Source: Verrucomicrobiia bacterium (lineage in GTDB: Bacteria; Verrucomicrobiota; Verrucomicrobiia; Opitutales; Opitutaceae). Taken from it: a DNA stretch of 5,072 nt. Below are positions 1-5,072 of this stretch, in pieces. The stretch spans positions 1-5,072 of the forward strand of contig JAUHWE010000407.1 in assembly GCA_030424825.1 (NCBI GenBank), read 5' to 3'. The notes beneath the pieces were generated by a model. That model saw nothing but the letters and a program-made list of their open reading frames with translations, was not told where the DNA came from and did no database searches. The stretch's first letter is position 1, and each line of letters starts with the position of its first letter. Position numbers and translations under genes: made by a program.

Positions 1-1409
1 AACACCTCTTCCTCGTTTTCTTTCTAAGCCTTATCCCCTCTGCCTTACCATTAAAGGCCACCACTCCCCACATCGTGCTCGTCATGACCGATGATCAAGG
101 CTGGGGGCAGATGGGCTACATGAATCACCCGGTACTCAAGACGCCCCATCTTGACGCCATGGCCGCGAATGGACTCCGATTCGAGCGATTCTACGCGGGA
201 GCTCCCAACTGCTCTCCCACTCGCTCGACCGTAATGACCGGACGCACCAACAACCGAAACGGCGTCGAAGATCATGGCTTCCCTCTTCGACTCCAGGAAA
301 AGACATTGCCTCAGGCAATGCAGAAAGCGGGTTACGCTACCGCGCATTTCGGCAAGTGGCACCTCAACGGGTTTCGCGGCCCGGGCGCTCCGATCCTCGG
401 AAGCGATCCCCGCAGCCCGGGAGCCTTCGGCTTCGATGAGTGGCTCTCCGTATCCAATTTCTTTGACCGCGACCCCATTTTGAGTCGACAAGGCGCATTT
501 GAAGAATTTGAAGGCGACTCTTCGGAAATCATTGTAGACGAAGCTCTAAAATTCATTGCCCGGCAGACCAAAGCGGGGAAACCTTCCTTCACAGTCATTT
601 GGTACGGCACGCCTCACTCACCCTTTGTCGCGGGCCAAGAGGACAATGCTCATTTCCCAAATCTAGAAGAGGCCTCCCAGAATCACTACGGCGAAATGGT
701 TGCCATGGACCGTAGCATCGGAACGTTGCGCCAAGGGCTACGCGATCTGAAGATCGCCGAGAATACACTGGTATGGTTCAATAGTGACAACGGAGGGCTG
801 GGCGCCATCAAACCCGATACCGTTGGCGGACTTCGAGGCTTCAAGAACACGGTATTCGAAGGTGGACTACGCGTCCCCTGCGTCATCGAATGGCCAGCAG
901 TCATTAAAAGCGCCCGCATCACCCAGCATCCGGCCGCGACCATGGACATCTTTCCTACGATCGCTGAAATTGTCGGACTGCCGCGCACAGTGATGATCCA
1001 GCCACAGGACGGGTTGAGCGTACGAGCGCTCTTTGAAAAGGAGATTGGCCCTCGAACAAAGCCCCTCGGGTTTAAACACCTAAAAAAGGCCGCCTTCATC
1101 GACAATGACTACAAGCTGGTCGCACCCGACCTAGAAAAGGGGATCTACCATCTCTACAACGTGGCAGACGACCCCAATGAGACCAGCGACTTATACCGAA
1201 AAAAGCCGGGTATCGCCAAACGAATGCTCGAGCAATTCGAGAATTGGAGTGCGTCCGTGCAAGCCAGCTACGAGGGTAAAGACTACCCCGAGGGTCAGGT
1301 CGATCCTGATCATCCAGGACGCCGAGACTGGACGAAATCCGAAGAATACGCTCCCTATATCGAAGGTTGGAAAAACCGCCCCGAATTCGAGCGGTACCTC
1401 AAAGACTGA
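1..1409 (+). CDS. Secreted formylglycine-dependent sulfatase (S1 family), 5' end missing
   Basis: This enzyme hydrolyses sulfate esters, probably from a sulfated glycan, outside the cytoplasm. The reading frame is open to the left edge (first full codon at 3-5), so the start lies outside the window and 468 residues are visible. The first visible residues are a hydrophobic run ending in PSALPLKA, the tail of a Sec signal peptide. An apparent GTG start at 75 is therefore wrong: it would cut off this signal and the strand leading into the metal site. Numbering visible residues, the family landmarks are: the metal-binding DD at 30-31 (TDDQGWG), the maturation motif CSPTR at 70-74 with C70 the predicted formylglycine, GKWH at 117-120, TPH with H205, SDNGG with D262/N263, and GFKNTVFEGGLRVP with K281. 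The C-terminal subdomain has the usual YNVADDPNETSDL near 385. CxPTR instead of CxPSR is a common variant. The S1 subfamily and substrate cannot be told from sequence. No maturation enzyme is in the window. Confidence 0.96.
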   Translation, partial: HLFLVFFLSLIPSALPLKATTPHIVLVMTDDQGWGQMGYMNHPVLKTPHLDAMAANGLRFERFYAGAPNCSPTRSTVMTGRTNNRNGVEDHGFPLRLQEKTLPQAMQKAGYATAHFGKWHLNGFRGPGAPILGSDPRSPGAFGFDEWLSVSNFFDRDPILSRQGAFEEFEGDSSEIIVDEALKFIARQTKAGKPSFTVIWYGTPHSPFVAGQEDNAHFPNLEEASQNHYGEMVAMDRSIGTLRQGLRDLKIAENTLVWFNSDNGGLGAIKPDTVGGLRGFKNTVFEGGLRVPCVIEWPAVIKSARITQHPAATMDIFPTIAEIVGLPRTVMIQPQDGLSVRALFEKEIGPRTKPLGFKHLKKAAFIDNDYKLVAPDLEKGIYHLYNVADDPNETSDLYRKKPGIAKRMLEQFENWSASVQASYEGKDYPEGQVDPDHPGRRDWTKSEEYAPYIEGWKNRPEFERYLKD

Positions 1410-1573
1410 AGGCTCAGCTTCTAGCCATTGCTCAATCGAGGCAAAGAGGAACTCAAAACATCTAGACTGAAGCCAAACTGTCTCCTTTTGCGCGACATAG
1501 CTGAACAATTGTCCCACCTATTTCGCTCTTCCAGAGCTGAGTTTAAATTCGCCCCCAATCCCGTAAAGAGTAA

Positions 1574-1619
1574 GGCGGATCGCCTACCCCTAAGCGATCC
1601 GCCACTTTGTATTCTTACT
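1574..1619 (+). terminator. Strong hairpin with T-rich tail, probable terminator of the sulfatase unit
   Basis: The arms GGCGGATCGC (1574-1583) and GCGATCCGCC (1594-1603) are perfectly complementary over 10 bp, around a 10-base loop. Just outside, AGT (1569-1571) can pair with ACT (1604-1606) across a two-base AA bulge. The tail, ACTTTGTATTCTTACT, is T-rich but lacks a solid T run, so this is an imperfect intrinsic terminator. It lies about 165 bases after the sulfatase stop, far for a simple terminator. It could instead end a small RNA or be a repeat element. Confidence 0.5.
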
Positions 1620-1629
1620 AACCCTAAAC

Positions 1630-1644
1630 TCTCGCTAAGCGAGA
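1630..1644. repeat. Short perfect inverted repeat (hairpin)
   Basis: TCTCGC (1630-1635) and GCGAGA (1639-1644) pair perfectly around a TAA loop. It lies 26 bases after the stronger hairpin and shares the octamer CTAAGCGA with it (1590-1597 and 1635-1642). There is no T-tract after it. Its role is unknown; it may be part of a double terminator or a protein-binding dyad. Confidence 0.45.
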
Positions 1645-1828
1645 ATACCATACCTTTAGCCAGATCCGCGCCAATTATCCCAAAAGGGGCTGAAGCAACC
1701 GAATTCTCGCATTTGTCGCGTTGAGTGCTCAAAAATGACGATCAAATTGAAGCAGGAAACAAGGATTCGGAAACACATGCCTCGCCTATTGGATTGCGGG
1801 ACTCCGACATTCGATTAATGAGCATAGA

Positions 1829-2701
1829 ATGAATCTCGTTCCCAACCAATTAATAATGGGTTTAATCGCAGCCGGAATTGCATTCGCCGGAACTCATTCC
1901 CTTTTCGCCGAACTCCCGGCCAACTTTGAAAAGGGCAACCTAGTGGCCTGGTGCGTCGCGCACCGTTGGGATACCGCGAACCGCAGCCCGGCAGAACGGG
2001 CCGCAATGCTTTCCGATCTCGGGATTGGACGCCTAGCCTACAACTGGACTCAACAAGATAATCCCGAGTTTGAAGAAGAAATCCGGCAATGCCAAAAACA
2101 CGGCATTGAATACTTCGCCTTCTGGAACGAAAACGAAGACGCCTTTAGGCTCTTTGAAAAATACGGTCTCCGGCCCCAGATCTGGAAGATCAGCCCTTCG
2201 CCTAAAGTGGATTCACAAAAAGGCAAGGTCGCCACAGCGGCCAAGCAATTGATGCCTTTCGCTAAACGGGCTAAAGAACTCGGTTCCCCATTCGGTCTCT
2301 ACAACCATCTCAACTGGGGAGGCCACCCCGAGAACCTAGTTGCGGTTTGCCGCGAGTTGCATCGTCTCGGATACGACAATGTCGGCATCGTCTACAACTT
2401 CCATCACAGCCACGTAGAGATGGACCGTTTTCCCGAATATCTGCAGTTGATGAAGCCCTATCTCCTTTGCCTCAATCTCAACGGCATGACAGAAAAAGAC
2501 CTCATCATCAAAGGGTCACTGGAGAACAAGATCCTCCCCATTGGTTCCGGTATCTACGAGGAGGCGATGATTCAAGCAGTCATGGATTCTGGATACGATG
2601 GCCCCATCGGAATCATCGGCCATCTCCCCACACAAGATGCCGAGAAAAGCCTCCGAGACAACCTCGCTGGACTTGATTCCCTTTTGTCTACGAGCAGATG
2701 A
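1829..2701 (+). CDS. Secreted sugar-isomerase-like TIM barrel protein (xylose isomerase / AP endonuclease 2 fold)
   Basis: The 290-residue protein belongs to the 'sugar phosphate isomerase/epimerase' TIM-barrel group. Residues 10-27 form a hydrophobic segment ending in LFA before ELPANF, a plausible Sec signal peptide with cleavage near A27. The n-region has no positive charge, which is unusual, and a start at M10 (1856) is possible. The barrel follows: AWCVAHRW near 40-47, RLAYNW near 68-73, YFAFWNENED at 95-104, GLYNHLNWGG at 156-165, GIVYNFHHSH at 186-195, YLLCLNLNGM at 211-220, LPIGSGIYEE at 236-245 and GPIGIIGH at 258-265. The repeated His, Glu and Asn at strand ends are typical metal or sugar contacts, although the acidic ligands of cytoplasmic relatives seem partly replaced (N159/H160 and H265). 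This pattern matches exported relatives in PVC bacteria. Related TIM barrels work with DUF1080 proteins in 3-keto-glycoside breakdown, and a DUF1080 gene follows 174 bases downstream on the same strand. The exact reaction is not established. No Shine-Dalgarno sequence is visible. Confidence 0.88.
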   Translation: MNLVPNQLIMGLIAAGIAFAGTHSLFAELPANFEKGNLVAWCVAHRWDTANRSPAERAAMLSDLGIGRLAYNWTQQDNPEFEEEIRQCQKHGIEYFAFWNENEDAFRLFEKYGLRPQIWKISPSPKVDSQKGKVATAAKQLMPFAKRAKELGSPFGLYNHLNWGGHPENLVAVCRELHRLGYDNVGIVYNFHHSHVEMDRFPEYLQLMKPYLLCLNLNGMTEKDLIIKGSLENKILPIGSGIYEEAMIQAVMDSGYDGPIGIIGHLPTQDAEKSLRDNLAGLDSLLSTSR

Positions 2702-2875
2702 TCGTGGTGAAACATAGATCGGGAGAGTCAAAGGGTTCGAAACGCAAATAGTTTAGAACGCCCCCGGCGACAAAAAGCGCCCGAAATCGAAATGTTTTCT
2801 ACATAGATCCAATTTTGAGAGTGTTGGATTCCTTCTGTACACGGGACCGATTTCCTGTTCAATGTGTTCACCCTC
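2702..2875. other. Intergenic spacer with a direct repeat and a dyad
   Basis: The spacer between the TIM-barrel and DUF1080 genes has no convincing terminator; a 4-bp GGCG/CGCC pairing (2766-2769, 2778-2781) is too weak. The 9-mer ACATAGATC occurs at 2712-2720 and again at 2801-2809. The second copy overlaps a dyad with arms ATCCAA (2807-2812) and TTGGAT (2824-2829), separated by 11 bases and lying about 50 bases before the next start codon, where an operator or promoter would be expected. Lack of a terminator leaves co-transcription of the two genes possible. Confidence 0.4.
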
Positions 2876-3469
2876 ATGAAATACCTATCAACATCCCTAA
2901 TCCTGCTCGCCCTCTTGGCCACTAGCTGCTCTCGCAACCACACCGGGCTCGAACCTATTTTCAATGGCAAAGACCTCTCTGGATGGTCGGCAAACGTCGA
3001 TGCCTGCTGGCAGGTCAAAGACGGCATTCTTCATGCCGTAAACGACCCCGACCAGAAGGGTGACATCCTTCAAACCGAAAAGAGCTACAAGAATTTCATC
3101 GTTCAAGCAGACTTCAAGTTCGGCTCAGGCCGCATCGACACAGGGATCTTTCTTCGTGACACCAAAGAACAAATACAAATTGGAGAATCTGGCAGCTTGA
3201 AGCGCGACATGACCGCCCTGCCCTACATTCCCGGAAAGGGCTATCCCATCCAAGTCGAAACCGGCACTAAAGCCCTCAAACTCGACGACTGGAACACTAT
3301 CAAAGTACAGGTAATCGGTAACTCCTACACGACCTGGCTCAACGGAACCGAGGTCATGACCTATGAATCGGAGACCATTATCCCCGAAGGTCCCATCGGA
3401 ATCCAAGTTCACCCCAAGCGCGAAATGAGCGTCGATTTCCGAAATATTCTCGCCCAAGAGTTAGAGTAG
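2876..3469 (+). CDS. DUF1080 (3-keto-disaccharide hydrolase family) lipoprotein
   Basis: The 197-residue product is a single DUF1080 domain, a concanavalin-like beta sandwich found in proteins acting on 3-keto-glycosides. I start it at ATG 2876 because MKYLSTSLILLALLATSC then forms a lipoprotein signal with lipid-carrying C18. A GTG at 2864 would add four residues and spoil the n-region. Family landmarks: PIFNGKDLSGW at 27-37, WQVKDGILHA at 45-54, RIDTGIFLRD at 86-95, the IQIGESGSLKRD stretch near 100-111, PYIPGKGYPIQ at 116-126, DDWNTIKVQV at 137-146, TTWLNGTEVMTYES at 152-165, and the closing GPIGIQVHP and VDFRNI at 172-191. The domain is complete and of normal length. With the upstream TIM barrel it resembles the lyase/hydratase pair of the 3-keto route; as a lipoprotein it is probably membrane anchored and faces the periplasm or the surface. 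No Shine-Dalgarno sequence is visible. The family assignment is firm, the exact reaction is inferred. Confidence 0.92.
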   Translation: MKYLSTSLILLALLATSCSRNHTGLEPIFNGKDLSGWSANVDACWQVKDGILHAVNDPDQKGDILQTEKSYKNFIVQADFKFGSGRIDTGIFLRDTKEQIQIGESGSLKRDMTALPYIPGKGYPIQVETGTKALKLDDWNTIKVQVIGNSYTTWLNGTEVMTYESETIIPEGPIGIQVHPKREMSVDFRNILAQELE

Positions 3470-3506
3470 TTCACTCGCTTTAGCGTGAAACCCCTTTATT
3501 CTTACT
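3470..3506. terminator. Possible terminator between convergent genes
   Basis: Just after the DUF1080 stop, TTCA(CT)CGC-TTTA-GCGTGAA folds into a bulged hairpin (3470-3489), followed by CCCCTTTATTCTTACT. The tail is T-rich but broken. The gap to the stop of the minus-strand gene is only 67 bases, so this hairpin is the natural place to end the + transcript and perhaps the opposing one too. On the minus strand no T-tract follows, so activity there is doubtful. Confidence 0.4.
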
Positions 3507-3536
3507 TTGGCCATAGGTTCGTAGAAGAAGCCGGTA

Positions 3537-4700
3537 TTAATTTTCAATTTCAATTCCCCAGCCTGGCCGGTCGCTGAGATAAAGAAAGCCATTTTCGACC
3601 CGTTCGCCATATGCTTTGCGGGTTTTCCCAGCATCAAAAGCGTATTCGAGCGACTTTACACTTTCTGGATACAGAGCCGCCGCATGCAAGCTGGCAGCAG
3701 TGGAAACGGGACCGGAGGGATTGTGGGGGGAAACTTCGATCTTCCCTTTCCCCATTTCAATTACCCGGAGCAGAGGACCAAAACCGCCGACATGCTTCAC
3801 ATCAGGCATAATCACGTGGGCCCATTGCCCTTCCGTTATCGCACGAAAGTTCTCGGAACCCCAAAACAGCTCTCCCGCTGCGATGGTTAGCGAGGTCCTT
3901 TTGCGCAGCTCAGTATAGTCTGGCCCCATTGCAAACGGCTCTTCAATCCAATCGAGCTCAAGCGCCTCCAACTCCGGAACAATTTTGTAGAAACTCTCCG
4001 GAGAAAATCGCTCGTGAAAATCCACCCGAACGTCTAAACGAGGAAATGCCTGTCTTACGGATCTCAGCGTATTCAATCCGTATTTACTCGTCTGTTCTGT
4101 ATTGTCCCGATCAATGACCTTTTCGAATGGCGCGCATTTGAAAACCCTAAATCCTTGGGCCGCGACCTGGCCGACCACCTCTCGGTACTCTTCGAGAGTA
4201 CGGGTCTTCAACGAACGATTGATCGTAGTATAGAGACTGAGACGCTCAAGATTGGTCCTTTCCTTAAAAAGCCGCCAAACGGGGACTTGCTCGCGCTTGG
4301 CCAACAGGTCATACAGCGCTTGGTTAATTCCCGACCATGCGGTTGCGGCCACAAAGTCCGGTTGCGACTCCGCCAGCTCTTCTTCGAGTTCGCTCAAGGT
4401 TTTGAGACTGAGGTCAAAAGAAGCAATACGCTCTCGAAACAGCCCCTTGGCGACCTCCCTGCAAATATCATCCCGCTTGCTATGCGAAGCTTCACCGTAC
4501 CCCGAATGCACACCATCGCTGATCTTGAATACGAGCCAATCTCCTTTAAGCCTCAAGCTTGGATGCCAGCCATCGGGATCCGGGATCGTCAGGAATTCGA
4601 GCGTGAGCATCCTTCTCTTGCTGCATCCGAGAAAGGGGAAAGGCAAGGCCGCAGTGGCCATAGCACTATTCCTCAAGAACTCTCTCCTGCCAATCATCAT
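3537..4700 (-). CDS. Tat-exported enolase-superfamily protein (mandelate racemase/muconate lactonizing type, acid-sugar dehydratase-like)
   Basis: The 387-residue protein has the enolase-superfamily plan of an N-terminal capping domain (about 32-150) and a modified TIM barrel. Members abstract a proton next to a carboxylate using Mg2+. Visible active-site candidates are K188 (VFKCAPF), metal ligands D227 (RVDFHER), E253 (WIEEPF) and E277 (AAGELF), and a D300/H326 pair (MPDVKHVGG, SPHNPSGP). H229 in the DFH motif is typical of galactonate- and mannonate-type acid-sugar dehydratases, where it acts as acid. The usual second lysine of a KxK motif is absent (KCA). The N-terminus, GRREFLRN then a hydrophobic stretch ending FLGC, is a twin-arginine signal (R5, R6) with a possible lipid-anchor C26. 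Export is unusual for this superfamily. The start is supported by AAGGA seven bases upstream; a second ATG follows at once. It faces away from the secreted gene at 4918. Dehydratase is the preferred guess; epimerase or cycloisomerase remain possible. Confidence 0.9.
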   Translation of the reverse strand: MMIGRREFLRNSAMATAALPFPFLGCSKRRMLTLEFLTIPDPDGWHPSLRLKGDWLVFKISDGVHSGYGEASHSKRDDICREVAKGLFRERIASFDLSLKTLSELEEELAESQPDFVAATAWSGINQALYDLLAKREQVPVWRLFKERTNLERLSLYTTINRSLKTRTLEEYREVVGQVAAQGFRVFKCAPFEKVIDRDNTEQTSKYGLNTLRSVRQAFPRLDVRVDFHERFSPESFYKIVPELEALELDWIEEPFAMGPDYTELRKRTSLTIAAGELFWGSENFRAITEGQWAHVIMPDVKHVGGFGPLLRVIEMGKGKIEVSPHNPSGPVSTAASLHAAALYPESVKSLEYAFDAGKTRKAYGERVENGFLYLSDRPGWGIEIEN

Positions 4701-4702
4701 AA

Positions 4703-4742
4703 TCGTTTCCTTTTGAATCCTCTAGTAGAAATAAGGAAACGA
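4703..4742 (-). promoter_or_regulatory. Perfect 10-bp inverted repeat covering the Shine-Dalgarno sequence of the enolase-superfamily gene
   Basis: TCGTTTCCTT (4703-4712) and AAGGAAACGA (4733-4742) are perfectly complementary, separated by 20 bases. Read in the mRNA of the minus-strand gene, the 3' arm is AAGGAAACGA, which contains the Shine-Dalgarno AAGGA and ends two bases before the AUG. If the stem formed, ribosome entry would be blocked. It could equally be a DNA dyad for a dimeric regulator, since the arm centres are 30 bases (about three helical turns) apart. The repeat is seen directly; its function is inferred. Confidence 0.55.
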
Positions 4743-4749
4743 CGAGACT

Positions 4750-4771
4750 TTAACAGATCGATTAACGATCG
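4750..4771. promoter_or_regulatory. Tandem/inverted repeat, candidate operator in the divergent region
   Basis: TTAACaGATCG (4750-4760) is followed after one base by TTAACGATCG (4762-4771), a direct repeat differing by one inserted A. The same stretch holds an inverted repeat, GATCG-ATTAA-CGATC (4756-4770). It lies 50 bases upstream of the minus-strand start and about 147 upstream of the rightward gene, where a regulator could control both divergent units. No regulator gene is in the window, so this is a candidate only. Confidence 0.35.
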
Positions 4772-4917
4772 CACCCTGCTCGGCGAACTAATTTCGCGCA
4801 CGCCAATCAAGGGCACTTTAAGCTCAGCCGATCAGAACGGCGCCACCCAGCAAACAGTAACTCAACCTCCAATAAATCTCTCGCGTCCCACGTCCTCTCC
4901 AAAATAGGGTTCTAACC

Positions 4918-5072
4918 ATGGAACGCTTTGTTCAACCGAGATGCCTTCTGATAGTGGGAGCGCTACTGACCCCTTTGCTCCTAGCAAATGCCGGGGAAGA
5001 GCTACCCCTAATGGACCCCATTTCAGAGCCCGTAGAACTGGGTGACCTTACTTTGAATCTGGAATACTGGAT
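4918..5072 (+). CDS. Secreted protein of unknown function, N-terminal fragment
   Basis: Only the first 51 full codons are present; the gene runs off the right edge. It is not a shadow of another gene, because the opposite strand carries nothing recognisable here. The start ATG at 4918 gives a clear Sec signal peptide: a basic n-region (MERFVQPR), a hydrophobic core (CLLIVGALLTPLLL) and a cleavage site after ANA, before GEELPLMDP. The mature start continues with EPVELGDLTLNLEYW, which looks like the beginning of a beta-rich domain, but I do not recognise the family. A weak AGGG lies nine bases upstream of the start. It is divergent from the enolase-superfamily gene, with 217 bases between the two starts, and its export matches that of every other protein in the window. 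Confidence 0.75.
   Translation, partial: MERFVQPRCLLIVGALLTPLLLANAGEELPLMDPISEPVELGDLTLNLEYW

Larger units (their letters stand above)
1410..1828. other. 419-base intergenic region with hairpins, no convincing gene
   Basis: This is the longest gap in the window. Open frames across it on both strands begin at weak starts, run through the hairpins and give no recognisable protein, so I treat it as non-coding. It holds a small 5-bp hairpin (GCTCT at 1525-1529, AGAGC at 1533-1537), the strong hairpin at 1574-1603, a second hairpin at 1630-1644, and a short dyad TTGAG-TG-CTCAA at 1721-1732. The last ~100 bases should contain the promoter of the downstream TIM-barrel gene, but I see no clear sigma-70 pair. 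It could also hide a small RNA ending at one of the hairpins; the sequence alone does not decide. Confidence 0.6.

Noticed and set aside
51..491. 146-codon minus-strand frame
   Set aside because: It is antisense to the conserved N-terminal half of the sulfatase, including the metal and CSPTR motifs.
75..1409. Sulfatase starting at the GTG at 75
   Set aside because: The frame is open upstream to the window edge and encodes the end of a signal peptide plus the TTPHI lead-in to the first strand, so the GTG is an internal valine codon.
1428..1724. 98-codon + frame in the long intergenic gap
   Set aside because: It begins with TTG and no ribosome binding site, runs straight through the strong hairpin, and matches no pattern I recognise. 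The overlapping minus frame at 1421-1732 fails for the same reasons.
2766..2781. Terminator after the TIM-barrel gene
   Set aside because: Only a 4-bp GGCG/CGCC stem can form and no T-tract follows it directly.
2864..3469. DUF1080 gene starting at the GTG at 2864
   Set aside because: The ATG four codons later gives a standard lipoprotein signal (MKYL to C18), and the extra residues MFTL add nothing useful.
4155..4907. Long + strand open frame (250 codons) opposite the enolase-superfamily gene
   Set aside because: It lies mostly antisense to a gene with clear family motifs, shows no domain or signal, and its composition is what the complement of that gene would give.
1..5072. CRISPR array, tRNA, rRNA, insertion sequence or phage element
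   Set aside because: I found no regularly spaced repeats, cloverleaf-like segment, transposase frame or terminal inverted repeats with target duplications.

Overview
The window looks like a carbohydrate-utilisation locus from a free-living, probably aquatic, member of the PVC superphylum. Verrucomicrobiota of the Opitutae type is my best guess, with Planctomycetota or Lentisphaerota possible. The reasons are the gene content (formylglycine sulfatase, DUF1080 protein, secreted xylose-isomerase-like TIM barrel, Tat-exported enolase-superfamily protein), the moderate G+C, and the lack of clear Shine-Dalgarno sequences before most genes. The taxonomic call is inference; no rRNA or other marker gene is present.

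Layout: a sulfatase gene enters from the left edge on the + strand and ends at 1409, with the end of its signal peptide still visible. A 419-base gap (1410-1828) has no convincing gene but holds a strong 10-bp hairpin and a smaller one. Next, on the same strand, come a secreted sugar-isomerase-like TIM barrel (1829-2701) and a DUF1080 lipoprotein (2876-3469). A 67-base convergent gap with a hairpin separates these from a minus-strand enolase-superfamily gene (3537-4700) that carries a twin-arginine signal. A divergent intergenic region (4701-4917) with two inverted repeats follows. Finally, the first 51 codons of another secreted protein begin at 4918 and run off the right edge.

How they may work together: all five proteins carry export signals (Sec, lipoprotein or Tat), so the locus seems to act outside the cytoplasm on a sulfated or otherwise modified glycan. 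The sulfatase would remove sulfate esters. The DUF1080 protein and the TIM barrel resemble the lyase/hydratase pair of the 3-keto-glycoside route of glycan cleavage. The enolase-superfamily protein keeps the metal ligands and the DxH motif seen in acid-sugar dehydratases. No dehydrogenase that would make the 3-keto sugar is in view, and no substrate can be named from sequence alone.

The most interesting non-coding signal is a perfect 10-bp inverted repeat just upstream of the minus-strand gene. In its mRNA this repeat would bury the only good Shine-Dalgarno sequence in the window.
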